From positions 62,001 through 126,000 of the forward strand of contig JAHBXN010000006.1 in NCBI GenBank assembly GCA_019636475.1: DNA of 64,000 nucleotides, given 5' to 3'. Below, one piece after another: positions 56,801 through 64,000 of this stretch; within the stretch, counting starts at the first letter, position 1; each line of letters opens with the position of its first letter. The notes below the pieces were generated by a model. That model had not been told where the DNA came from and ran no database searches. It worked only from the letters and a program-made list of their open reading frames with translations. The stretch is from Phycisphaerae bacterium. GTDB lineage: Bacteria > Planctomycetota > Phycisphaerae > UBA1845 > UTPLA1. The position numbers were made by a program, and so were the translations under genes.

Positions 56801-57008
56801 TGAGATGGAAGCGCCTGCGGACGAGGAGCATGCGCGGCCGTCGACGTCGATGTCTGATCCGTCCGCATCGCCGTTCGATCTGCTTGAAGACGAGATCGAC
56901 CTGGGTGACGACTTGACCGATCTGGACAGCGATGAGTTCCGGATTGATGATAAGTTCGACCTGGATGACGATTTTGACGATCCGTCCGACCAGGGTCCAC
57001 GTCGGTAG
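53868..57008 (+). CDS. Wzz-type chain-length determinant fused to BY-kinase, with long acidic tail
   Basis: 1046 residues from the ATG at 53868 (GAGGT upstream). Wzz part: span 1 at ~44-68, a periplasmic coiled-coil region (~70-440) and span 2 at ~446-470. Kinase part: SPSGGNGKT (Walker A, ~546), LLVDSNFRR (Walker A', usual VDADLR altered), VIFDGPPVLL (Walker B, ~650). A Tyr cluster, YFRKQYREFYEYH (~716-728), as in the autophosphorylated C terminus of BY-kinases, is then followed by ~315 residues of Asp/Glu-rich, low-complexity tail, unusual in this family. It should control EPS polymer length by phosphorylation. Confidence 0.9.
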   Translation: MTTLTAATPAFGSTYLPGPFQRPSQQQAAASLTAADFMRAIRQRLVMILLLWFLLIGGTVAGTLYVQAKYPKFEANALIRVESLTPPDPKDPLRREATASKADIERELQNQTFLIRSPDVLTAAIQAPDMKRLKWFAEAEVVAKEKGEKLQDLLGDILNVGPLPDTNYLSVSASWREKTEVATIVNVVVNQYVSIVNRRQREMVSDAKDQLSQELDRAQRALKSKNDEIATFRTTANYSESAQAESQETLLTLNAMVTELEVEMEGRKAQWESLQTYRPEDLPITGELQAYLDSDPTLFQLQMQFQGAQQQLEQAMRRFGPNHRVVKDATMSRDAAYQNFSRDRSAKIIQFQSRQQELAQRNYIEANAQLLGLKDRLFKAKSEQQDREAKLTQYNALLDDREVIKINYESLLDRKNQLEMIIRQARTVQIEVAYNATEPMRMSSPKLAVWIPAGTFLGLMVSVGLALLLELADKSVRTPRDVTRAHLAVLGTIPTTDDDEVEIDRVETASLDAPHSVVAEAFRNLRANLFFSAPAEQQGVILVTSPSGGNGKTAVACNLAISIALSGRRVLLVDSNFRRAALPRVFPNVRAEGLSNILIGQGDLKDYATSTNVPGLDILSAGPLPPNPAELLGSSYLRDVVVDARSRYDQVIFDGPPVLLVSDAMVLAGAVDGVLLVCEYRNTSRGALQRTQVNLEAINARIFGAVLNKVQSRAGGYFRKQYREFYEYHETDEEANVPRPQLDVAAAAAAGAVSRLDSHGPGPKGSGGAADRDSAGGVTFLPSDRFEADSRGGVPDVAAETAAENIDALSRAASAAVVSNEETVVDEIGEDALVEVEDEALDAVEAGPVEPPMAATIEETDASIEDAIAGAFRDVGEPPAAGSGLIPDMSDVEGVDEFRLSEDELRRVEESFQRPEMPPTIAAPATPDVAGGSEADAPTTVGDLDEFSDVSDDDILARLNDESAIDLASSDSAVEPAGEMEAPADEEHARPSTSMSDPSASPFDLLEDEIDLGDDLTDLDSDEFRIDDKFDLDDDFDDPSDQGPRR

Positions 57009-57086
57009 ACGAATTCTTTTTCAGCATTCGAAATTGCCGGGTCCGCCCTGGGGCAGACGCGACAGGCCTTGCATCCGGAGCCCGCT

Positions 57087-58082
57087 TTGAGTTCATCCCT
57101 CGATCTGGCACGTCGTTTCATTCGCGAACAGGCGGCGGCCTTGGGTGCGCTCGCAGATCAGATGGAGGAATCTTTTGATCGCGCGGTGAAGCTGGTGCTG
57201 GCGTCTTCCGATCAGATGATCGTATCGGGTATCGGCAAGAGTGGATTGATCGCGCGAAAAGCCGCCGCGACGCTTGCGAGCACCGGGACGCCGGCGATTT
57301 TCATGCATCCGGTCGAGGGGGTTCACGGCGATCTCGGCGCAGTGGGCGTCGGTTCGGTGCTGCTTGCGCTTTCGAAGAGTGGGCACACGGAGGAGTTGGT
57401 CAAGTTCGTCAGCCATTTTCGGCGGATCGGCGGCCATGTGATCGGAATCTGCGAGGTCGGTCGATCGCCGCTGGCGGAGTTGGCGGACGAGGTGCTGGCG
57501 ATTCCGGCGATGGCCGAGGCCGGACCGCTGGGGCTGGCGCCGACGACGAGTACGCAGATGATGCTGGCGTTGTGTGACGCGCTGGCGATGGCGCTGCTGG
57601 ACGCGCGCGGATTCGCGGCGGAGGATTTTGCCCGTTATCACCCGGACGGCAGTCTTGGCCGCCGGCTGCTCCTGCGGGCGAGCGATCTGATGCATGGAGG
57701 CGGCGAGCTACCGACGGTGTGTGAGTCGGCATCGTTCAATGATCTATTGCTGGTAATGACGTCTCGCCATCTTGGCATGGCGTGCATTGTGCGGGATGAC
57801 GGCTCGCTGCTTGGGGTTTTTACTGATGGCGATCTGCGTCGACTGTTGACGCGCGTTGAGACGCCGGGTCGGCTGTCCGCGATCGAGGCATGGCGGCAGA
57901 GTCGGCGCGATCCCGCGGAGCCGCAGGTGAAATGCTCGACCGTTCATCCGCAGATTCTTGCGGTCGAGTGTCTGCGATTAATGCGTGAAAGCGAAATCAC
58001 TGTTTTGGTTGCATCAGAAGATGGTAACATTCCGATGGGAATTGTACGTTTGCAGGACATCGTTCGAGCCGGCGTCGGTTAG
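57087..58082 (+). CDS. kdsD: D-arabinose 5-phosphate isomerase (KdsD/KpsF-like)
   Basis: About 331 residues. SIS domain: VSGIGKSGLIARKAAATLASTG and FMHPVEGVHGDLG with ALSKSGHTEE, the KdsD pattern; two CBS domains follow from ~210 (LGMACIVRDDGSLLGVFTDGDLRRL; ...LMRESEITVLVASEDG). It converts ribulose 5-phosphate to arabinose 5-phosphate for KDO and thus LPS or capsule. The start is a TTG: 57087 has GGAG six bases upstream; TTG at 57069 is the alternative. It follows the EPS genes on the same strand. Confidence 0.9.
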   Translation: MSSSLDLARRFIREQAAALGALADQMEESFDRAVKLVLASSDQMIVSGIGKSGLIARKAAATLASTGTPAIFMHPVEGVHGDLGAVGVGSVLLALSKSGHTEELVKFVSHFRRIGGHVIGICEVGRSPLAELADEVLAIPAMAEAGPLGLAPTTSTQMMLALCDALAMALLDARGFAAEDFARYHPDGSLGRRLLLRASDLMHGGGELPTVCESASFNDLLLVMTSRHLGMACIVRDDGSLLGVFTDGDLRRLLTRVETPGRLSAIEAWRQSRRDPAEPQVKCSTVHPQILAVECLRLMRESEITVLVASEDGNIPMGIVRLQDIVRAGVG

Positions 58083-58121
58083 TCGGCGGGAAAACATGTC
58101 ACGACACATCATTGGACGGGA

Positions 58122-58775
58122 ATGTTACTTCGAAATTCAACCAGGCTGAATTCGCTTCGATTGGAGCGGATGTTTCGGGACGCCATTGCGGGATGGCCGC
58201 ATGATGGCGCCCAGGTTTTCGTGCGTTACAGCCGCGGCAGCGATTTTTCCGGCGCGTGCTATTACGAGTCCGACCGCATCTTCATCAATCTGGGTCGGCA
58301 TGTTTCCTATCCTTACAAGCTGCGAATCAATGTTGCCCGTCCGCAGTCGAATCGAACGCACTGGTGGCGGGAATTGTATGCGCTGGAGATTCGTTCGCCG
58401 GAAGAGCTGGCCTTGTTCATCTTTCTGCACGAGTTCTACCATCGGCTGGTCAAGCGCGCCGGCCGGAACATTCGGCAGAAGGAGGCTCGGTGTGATCGGT
58501 TCGCGACGCGCGTGCTGGTGGACCACTATGGCTGCGTGATCCGCGATACGGCGGGCCGGCTGGTGAATCGCTCCGAGTGGGATTTTCAGGATCTTAATGG
58601 ATTCGTCGAAGCGGCGCGCGGCTCCGTTCGAAAGTCGGCGCGCAAGCCACTCGGGCGACCGCGTCGGAAGGGCGTCGGGCGGCCTGGCGAGGTCGGCGGC
58701 GCCGGGTCTGCCGGGTCCGGCGCGGCGGTGAAGTCCATCTTGAGCACGCTGCAGGGGATGCTGTTCGAGGTGTGA
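58122..58775 (+). CDS. Putative zincin-like metalloprotease (HExxH)
   Basis: 217 residues, no signal peptide. LFIFLHEFYHRLVKRAGRNIRQKEARCDRFATRVL near residues 100-140 contains HEFYH, matching the zincin HExxH motif, followed about 19-24 residues later by EARCD, a plausible third ligand and Met-turn-like region. The C-terminal 60 residues are Gly/Arg/Lys-rich and probably disordered. I know no family for the full protein. It may be an intracellular metallopeptidase or a non-catalytic relative. ~40 bp after kdsD. Confidence 0.55.
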   Translation: MLLRNSTRLNSLRLERMFRDAIAGWPHDGAQVFVRYSRGSDFSGACYYESDRIFINLGRHVSYPYKLRINVARPQSNRTHWWRELYALEIRSPEELALFIFLHEFYHRLVKRAGRNIRQKEARCDRFATRVLVDHYGCVIRDTAGRLVNRSEWDFQDLNGFVEAARGSVRKSARKPLGRPRRKGVGRPGEVGGAGSAGSGAAVKSILSTLQGMLFEV

Positions 58776-59163
58776 GGCGCTGCTTCATGCAATAATTGCG
58801 CGGATTCTATTGACTCGATGCGCTGTCTGAAATATCATTATCCAAAGTAGCAATGAGGGCGTCTCGCATGGCCCTCCCGCACCGCTTTTTCAGATTCGAA
58901 ATTCGAGTTGCCGCCGATTCGGCCCGTTCCGAAGCGCTGCTTCGTGCGCGGAATGCAGGCCTTAGCGAACCAGGAAGGCGGGTGCGTCGTTCATAGAATG
59001 TCTTCCACTCGCTGCGGCGCCCCTTGACCGCGCCAATATCCATGGGGCGCCGCACGCCTTTTTACACGGCGACCCTTTGGGTTCTTCACGTCGCTTCGCC
59101 GATTCCACCATTGCCGATTTGCCGTTCGGGTGAATAATCACTTCCACTGAAAGGGGTGCGCTG
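58776..59163. other. Intergenic stretch, no gene seen
   Basis: 388 bp before the M3 peptidase. Minus-strand frames of ~80 codons occur but look like Arg/Ser-rich non-coding translations. No promoter or terminator is convincing. Confidence 0.35.
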
Positions 59164-60864
59164 ATGTCAGAACATGGAAGCAGTTCGGGCCGGCGATTCA
59201 TCGCGGCCGACGCCGATCTGGGTTCGCCGGCGGTTGTTGAGTCTTATTACAGGGAATTGCAGGCTCGCTCGATCGGATCGCCTTCGTCGCTGGAGGCATG
59301 GTTGCTTGATCGGTCAGAGTTGGACAGCTGGCTCAGCGAGGAGGGGTCGGTTCGTTATGTTAACATGACATGCCACACAGATGACACGGCGGTCGAGAAG
59401 CGCTATCTGGACTTCATCGAGGAGATTGAGCCGCTCAGCCGGCAGTGGGAGCACCGGCTGGATGAGAAGCTGCTGGCTTCGGAACATCGCATGGCGCTTC
59501 CGCGGGATCGGTATGGCATTCTATGGCGACAGACGGAGGCGCGGGTCGCGATTTTTCGTGAGGAGAACATCCCGCTGCATACCGAGGATGAGAAGCTCAG
59601 CCAGCGGTACCAGAAGCTGGTCGGTGGAATGACGGTACAGCAGAACGGCGAAGAGCTAACGATGCAGCAAATCGGCCGTGAACTGGAGAAGCCCGACCGG
59701 GAAGCCCGCCGTACGGCGTGGGAGAAAATCAACGCGAAATGGCGGGAGATTCGCGAGGATGTCGAGTGCATCTACGATGAGATGGTGAAGACGCGGCATC
59801 GCATGGCCGTGAACGCGGGATTTGCGAACTACCGCGATTATGCCTTCAAGGAGAAGCAGCGGTTTGATTACACGCCCGCGGACTGCGTCGCATTTGCCGA
59901 TGTGATTGCGGAGATCGTCGTGCCCGCGGCGAGACATCTTGCGGAGACGCGGAAGCGTCAGCTCGGCGTGGATCGGCTGCGACCATGGGACATGCAGGTT
60001 GATCCGCTGAGTCGGCCGCCGCTGGCACCGTTTGATTCAGTGGCCAGGCTGAATTCCGGCTGCGAGGCCATTTTCGACCGGGTGAATCCGGTGTTTGGCG
60101 AACAGTTTCGCTTCATGCGGAACGCGGGGCTGCTGGACCTGGACAGCCGCAAGGGTAAAGCGCCAGGCGGCTATATGAATACTTATCATGGCCGGCGCGT
60201 GCCGTTCATTTTCATGAATGCAGTGGGCACGCAGCGCGACGTTGAGACGCTTCTGCACGAAGGCGGGCACGCGTTTCACTCGTTCGCGGCGGCCGGCGAG
60301 TCGTTGTATGAGCTTCGCGAGGCGCCGATTGAATTCGCGGAGGTGGCGTCGATGTCGATGGAGCTTCTTGCGCTTCCGCACATGGGCGCGTTCTATCAGG
60401 ACGCCGACCGGGCGCGGGCGGAATCGGACCATCTCGACGGGATTGTGCGTTTTTTTCCGTATATGGCGACGATCGACCAGCTTCAACACTGGGTTTATAC
60501 GCATCCGTCACACACCCGGGATGATCGCCGTGCCGCGTGGACGGCACTTGTTTCTAGCTTCGGCGATTGGGTGGACTACGAAGGAATTGAGGATGCTCGC
60601 GGGTATGACTGGCATCGCAAGCAGCATCCATTCACGGTGCCGTTCTATTATGTGGAGTATGGCATTGCCCAACTCGGAGCGCTTGGCGTGTGGCTGAATT
60701 CGCAGCGAGACTATCAAGCGGCGGTCGCGAAGTATCGCGCCGGCCTGTCGCTCGGTGGGACGCGGCCGCTGCCGAATCTGTTTGAGGCGGCGGGGGTCCG
60801 GCTGGATTTCAGTGCGGGGGCGATCCGGCCGGTGACCGATGAGATGATGCGGCGAATTGCCTGA
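59164..60864 (+). CDS. M3-family oligoendopeptidase (PepF-like)
   Basis: 566 residues. The zinc motif HEGGHAFH (~360) in LLHEGGHAFHSF fits the M3 HExxH signature HExGH, with the third ligand in EFAEVASMSMELL (~380-395). The N-terminal helical part (MNTYHGRRVPFIFMN just before the zinc site) is as in PepF. It cleaves oligopeptides of about 7-20 residues in the cytoplasm. AAAGGGG is well placed before the ATG. Confidence 0.92.
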   Translation: MSEHGSSSGRRFIAADADLGSPAVVESYYRELQARSIGSPSSLEAWLLDRSELDSWLSEEGSVRYVNMTCHTDDTAVEKRYLDFIEEIEPLSRQWEHRLDEKLLASEHRMALPRDRYGILWRQTEARVAIFREENIPLHTEDEKLSQRYQKLVGGMTVQQNGEELTMQQIGRELEKPDREARRTAWEKINAKWREIREDVECIYDEMVKTRHRMAVNAGFANYRDYAFKEKQRFDYTPADCVAFADVIAEIVVPAARHLAETRKRQLGVDRLRPWDMQVDPLSRPPLAPFDSVARLNSGCEAIFDRVNPVFGEQFRFMRNAGLLDLDSRKGKAPGGYMNTYHGRRVPFIFMNAVGTQRDVETLLHEGGHAFHSFAAAGESLYELREAPIEFAEVASMSMELLALPHMGAFYQDADRARAESDHLDGIVRFFPYMATIDQLQHWVYTHPSHTRDDRRAAWTALVSSFGDWVDYEGIEDARGYDWHRKQHPFTVPFYYVEYGIAQLGALGVWLNSQRDYQAAVAKYRAGLSLGGTRPLPNLFEAAGVRLDFSAGAIRPVTDEMMRRIA

Positions 60865-60888
60865 TCCGGAGGAGGTTGTCGAGCGGCG

Positions 60889-61134
60889 TCATACGCGGTC
60901 GTCGGGCTTCTCGTCCTTGGATCTGGGCAGCGGCACTTCGAACGTGAGCTGGCAGAACTGGCAGCGCACGACTTTGCCGCGGCAGTTCGTCGGAACACGC
61001 AGCACTTTCCGGCACTTGAGATTCGGGCAGAGCAGCATCACGATTTCGCTGGAATGTGCGGTTCCATCCATGACAGTTTCCAATCCGGCGGGCGATTCGG
61101 TGTGTGCTTCCGATACCGCTCCCCCCTCCGACAT
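60889..61134 (-). CDS. Small MJ0042-type zinc-ribbon protein
   Basis: 81 residues. The C-terminal half is LLCPNLKCRKVLRVPTNCRG followed by VVRCQFCQLTFEVP: two Cys pairs with the VP-x-x-x-x-G and F-x-V spacing of the MJ0042 zinc ribbon, abundant in planctomycetes. The N-terminal half is unconserved, and a later ATG could be the start. Function unknown; such ribbons often precede membrane domains, absent here. Convergent with the M3 peptidase (25 bp apart) and divergent from the next gene. Confidence 0.65.
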   Translation of the reverse strand: MSEGGAVSEAHTESPAGLETVMDGTAHSSEIVMLLCPNLKCRKVLRVPTNCRGKVVRCQFCQLTFEVPLPRSKDEKPDDRV

Positions 61135-61307
61135 CGGACGGATCGGCGTTGGAATTGAGATCGTTCGGAGGCGATTGAAGGTCAGATAAGAACCGCCACG
61201 GGGCCGCTTGCATTGCGATGCGCGGGTGCCACCGGGTAGACTGCGCGGGCTTGTCTCGCCGGCCGGTGCGGATGGCGGGCCGCGGTTTGCGGGGAGCGAG
61301 GGAAATC

Positions 61308-63125
61308 ATGCCGGGCTTGGCGCTGTGGATGACAACGAAGGCCGGTCCGGATGCCGCCGGGCGGTTTTCCTCGGCCCTGGGCTCGATGGTGCATGGGCCT
61401 GACTTTGGTTCGACGACGCTCGTCAACGGGCCGCATCTGTTCGCGGGATACGCCGGCTATGCAGCGTATCCGATTCGGGTGTTTGGCGGCGGCGCCGGCG
61501 CATCAGTCTATTTTGAGGGCCGAATTTATAACAAGACGGAAGCGCAGGCCGAGCAGGAACTTCTCGCACTGGCGGATCGCGTGCTTGCGGAACCGGATGG
61601 CGCGGACGGGATGTTGTCACGCTGGATTCGGGACAGCGAGGGCGAGTACGTCGTTGCAATGTTCGACTCTTCGGGACGGACGGCGGCGGTATTCGGCGAT
61701 CCGCTTGCAAGGCTGGCGCTGTTTCATCACTCGGCCGATGGGGCCTTTTTGCTTGCGAGGGAGTGCAAGTTTGTTCAGCGGCTGAAGGCGGATCCGGCGT
61801 TTGACCGTGTCGGCTGGGCGGAGATTCTGACGTTCAATCACCTGTTGGGCCGACGAACGCTGTATGAGGGTGTCAGAAGCGGGCCGACCGGCGCGCTGTT
61901 TGTGTGTCATAACGACGGCACGCGGGTCAGGGCGAGAAGCACTTCGCTCTATATGACCAATCTGGACGATAAAGATCCGCCGGGCCGGTCGTCGACGGAT
62001 TATGCACGCGAGCTGGTGGATTTGTGGCGGGAGCGGTGCGGTCCCTGGGGACAATGTGCTGGCGTTTCGCGGAATGTGATCAGTTTGTCGGGCGGAAAGG
62101 ACTCGCGGATTGTCGCGGCGATCTTGTCGGACCTTAAGCTGCCTTACACGGCCACGACATATATCGACGTGCATCGCGACGCCAGCGCGGATGCAAAGTG
62201 CGCCGAGGGACTTGCGCACGCGATCGGTTTTGACTGGCGGCTGCTCAAGATTCCAGCGCCGTCGCAGGCGCAGGTCGATTTTCTTGTTCGCGCGACGGAT
62301 GGGATCAATCCCGTCGCGAATGCGAGGATGCTGCCTTATCTGGAAATGATCGTCGGCGAATTCGGCCGATCGGCGATGTACATCACCGGCGACGGGGGCG
62401 ACTACATATTTCCTGACCTGCGATTGGGCTCAAGGGTCCGCTCGCTCGACGACGTGGCCCGGGCGTTTCTGGGATTTAATCCGGCGGCGACGCCGGCGGC
62501 GGTCTCGGAGGAGATGATGGGCCTTTCTCGCGGCACGCTTGAAGGCGAGTTGCGGGATTTGCTGGCGTCGTATCCCGAGAAGCAGGTGATGCAGAAGGCG
62601 ATTCACTATCGCGGATTCGAGCGCGGACAGAACTGGGTTTACGGCGGCGAAGAGCGGGCTCGTTTCTTTCTCTGGGAAAGCTCGCCGCATTATCTGTTCA
62701 GGATTTTCGAACGATCGATGCGCATTCCGGACGAGGTGAAATCAGACGATGCGTTGTATATCGAATTTCTGCGGGCGCTCTCGCCGCGGTGGGTTGAGTT
62801 GCCGGAGGCGAATTATGGACTGCCGCTATCGAGCCCGCTTCGTTCACGCAAGATGAAATTGAAGAGCTTCGCGTTCGGGCTGCCGCTGCCGTTGCGCGAG
62901 GCCGTTCGTTTCGTGCTGAAGGGGCGGCGCAGGCCGTATGTACCACCGACGGACGTGGCTGCATCGATCCATGAGCAACTGTCGAAGCAGTCAGGACTCG
63001 GAGGCATCATGAATGCGGACGCTGTTCGGCGGCGGCTGCCTCGGATGAGCCGGCATGAGTTCGAGAATTTTCGCACGCTGGTTGTTCTTGAGCGGCTGAT
63101 GAATTCAACGGGTGCGTTCGGGTAA
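61308..63125 (+). CDS. Asparagine-synthase-like protein without glutaminase Cys
   Basis: 605 residues from the ATG at 61308 (AGGG upstream). The N-terminal ~190 residues look like an Ntn-type glutaminase fold (FEGRIYNKTEAQAEQ; DSEGEYVVAMFDSSGRTAAVFGDPLARLALFHH), but the protein begins MPGLALW, so the catalytic Cys at position 2 is missing. The synthetase half has the PP-loop SLSGGKDSRI (~265) and TGDGGDYIF, then the long C-terminal helical region. Such proteins are ATP-dependent amide- or nucleotide-transfer enzymes; the substrate is unknown. It lies beyond the EPS locus. Confidence 0.8.
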   Translation: MPGLALWMTTKAGPDAAGRFSSALGSMVHGPDFGSTTLVNGPHLFAGYAGYAAYPIRVFGGGAGASVYFEGRIYNKTEAQAEQELLALADRVLAEPDGADGMLSRWIRDSEGEYVVAMFDSSGRTAAVFGDPLARLALFHHSADGAFLLARECKFVQRLKADPAFDRVGWAEILTFNHLLGRRTLYEGVRSGPTGALFVCHNDGTRVRARSTSLYMTNLDDKDPPGRSSTDYARELVDLWRERCGPWGQCAGVSRNVISLSGGKDSRIVAAILSDLKLPYTATTYIDVHRDASADAKCAEGLAHAIGFDWRLLKIPAPSQAQVDFLVRATDGINPVANARMLPYLEMIVGEFGRSAMYITGDGGDYIFPDLRLGSRVRSLDDVARAFLGFNPAATPAAVSEEMMGLSRGTLEGELRDLLASYPEKQVMQKAIHYRGFERGQNWVYGGEERARFFLWESSPHYLFRIFERSMRIPDEVKSDDALYIEFLRALSPRWVELPEANYGLPLSSPLRSRKMKLKSFAFGLPLPLREAVRFVLKGRRRPYVPPTDVAASIHEQLSKQSGLGGIMNADAVRRRLPRMSRHEFENFRTLVVLERLMNSTGAFG

Positions 63126-63133
63126 AAACGACA

Positions 63134-63157
63134 TCGGCCGAGCATTTGCCCGGCCGA
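63134..63157. terminator. Weak hairpin after the asparagine-synthase-like gene
   Basis: TCGGCCG and CGGCCGA form a perfect 7-bp stem with a ten-base loop directly after the stop codon, without a U-run. The rest of 63158-63359 shows no gene. Confidence 0.35.
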
Positions 63158-63359
63158 GTCGCGGCTTGGAAGGTCCCCTCACATCGCTGTGCGTGCAACT
63201 GGTGATGACGACCACTACTTTTGTCGGTCAGCAGGCTCGCCGTCCTGAGTCTGGCGCGGCCGATTGCCGCACTACTCGGTCCATGAACGCGGACGCCGCG
63301 GACCGTGCCGGTCGGGCGATTTTATCGCGCAAGCCCGTCGAACGCGGGGCAGACTCGCA

Positions 63360-64000
63360 TCAGCCTTTTTTACCCTGCAGTTCGTCGGCCAGGGCCCCCG
63401 CGTTGTACACGTTTCTCAGTGCTTCGATGATGGCTTGCGAGTGAACAGCCAGGGCGCGGCCGCGTTCTTCGTCGAACTGGAAGTCCCATACGAGGCTGTG
63501 AATGTTCCCGTCAAAGATAAGTCCGACGACTTCGCCGCGTGTATTGATCATCGGGCTTCCAGAATTGCCGCCGATAATGTCATGGGTTGTCACGAAGTCG
63601 AAGGGCGTGGCGAGATCAAGCCGGTCCTTCGTTGCGATCCAGCTCTGGGGCAGCGTGTAGGGCGCTTTCTGCAGGTGGCGATCGGCGGTCTCGAAGGCGC
63701 CTTCGAACGTGGTCATCGGCGCGATTCGTTTTCCTAGTTCATCGTAGCCCTTCATGGCGCCGAATGCGAAGCGAAGCGTGAACGTGGCGTCGGGGTAGAC
63801 GCGCTCGCCGAGCATTTCAAAACGCGCTTTCGCGATTTTCGCGTAGGCGGATTTCTCCACGGCCTCGAATTCCCGGTCGTATTTCTCTCGCAGCGGCCGG
63901 GCGTGCTGATCCATCTCGCGGGCGAATCGGATCATCGGGTCATCGCATTCCTCAATCGCGACGGAGCCGCCCTCATAGAGTTTCTTGCGGAAGGCCACAT
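63360..64000 (-). CDS. S46-family dipeptidyl peptidase, 3' end
   Basis: The frame is open to the right edge, so the 5' part (signal peptide and catalytic His and Asp) is outside. GGNSGSPMINTRGEVVGLIFDGN contains the catalytic Ser of family S46 (GNSGSP), and the C terminus RGRALAVHSQAIIEALRNVYNAGALADEL is typical of these enzymes. S46 peptidases (DPP7/DPP11) remove dipeptides from extracytoplasmic peptides. The GTG at 63998 is probably an internal Val. Confidence 0.88.
   Translation of the reverse strand, partial: VAFRKKLYEGGSVAIEECDDPMIRFAREMDQHARPLREKYDREFEAVEKSAYAKIAKARFEMLGERVYPDATFTLRFAFGAMKGYDELGKRIAPMTTFEGAFETADRHLQKAPYTLPQSWIATKDRLDLATPFDFVTTHDIIGGNSGSPMINTRGEVVGLIFDGNIHSLVWDFQFDEERGRALAVHSQAIIEALRNVYNAGALADELQGKKG

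Noticed and set aside
58807-59055. 82-residue minus-strand ORF before the M3 peptidase
   Set aside because: Arg/Ser-rich translation, no ribosome-binding site, no recognisable fold.

Overview
The window looks like chromosomal DNA from a planctomycete, probably Phycisphaerae-like. Evidence: high GC; an EF-Tu with the altered switch I stretch (KILTIAT instead of RGITINT) that I recall from planctomycetes; secreted proteins with dockerin-like EF-hand repeats and GACCL cysteine repeats; an MJ0042-type zinc ribbon; a PEP-CTERM/exosortase system; and no recF between dnaN and gyrB. The taxonomic call rests on remembered family features, not on a search. Layout. 1-9.9 kb: 3' end of a dockerin-type secreted protein, a DinB-like protein, a metallophosphoesterase, a LOG-family protein, a BamD-like TPR protein, a SAM hydroxide adenosyltransferase (DUF62), Mn-type superoxide dismutase, a small membrane protein and a DinG-type helicase. 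10-15.7 kb: a secreted endonuclease I with two lamin-tail domains, a PEP-CTERM protein, and a membrane polyferredoxin fused to TPRs. 15.8-19.9 kb: a minus-strand translation/transcription cluster, tRNA-Thr, tuf, rpmG, tRNA-Trp, secE, nusG, rplK. 20-35.9 kb: GT-C glycosyltransferases, an RGG-box RNA-binding protein, a tiny Lys-rich gene with near-consensus expression signals, gph, pyrK behind a structured leader, ffh, yggS, a MacB-type permease, and a multicopper oxidase. 36-42.3 kb: the replication origin region, dnaA, dnaN, dciA-like, gyrB, with DnaA boxes on both sides of dnaA and a visible strand-composition change. 42-45 kb: a polytopic membrane protein and a NeuD-like acyltransferase. 45.5-58 kb: an exopolysaccharide/exosortase locus: Wza-like export lipoprotein, exosortase, EpsI-like protein, a 1539-residue TPR protein, a Wzz/BY-kinase fusion with a long acidic tail, and a KdsD-type isomerase. 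58-64 kb: a zincin-like protein, an M3 peptidase, a zinc-ribbon protein, an asparagine-synthase-like protein lacking the glutaminase cysteine, and the 3' end of an S46 peptidase. How the parts relate. The PEP-CTERM protein at 12-13 kb is a plausible substrate of the exosortase at 47-48 kb, whose neighbours would make and export the associated polysaccharide. Almost all genes right of dnaA lie on the plus strand, co-directional with a fork leaving the origin. The most interesting non-genic signals are (a) the pyrK leader at 25.9-26.05 kb: promoter, hairpin, two mutually exclusive perfect helices and a 13-bp terminator ending in U8; (b) the 26-residue Lys-rich gene at 23.9 kb with a consensus-like promoter, consensus Shine-Dalgarno and its own terminator; (c) a structured element at 23.52-23.61 kb that could be a small RNA or a dispersed palindromic repeat.
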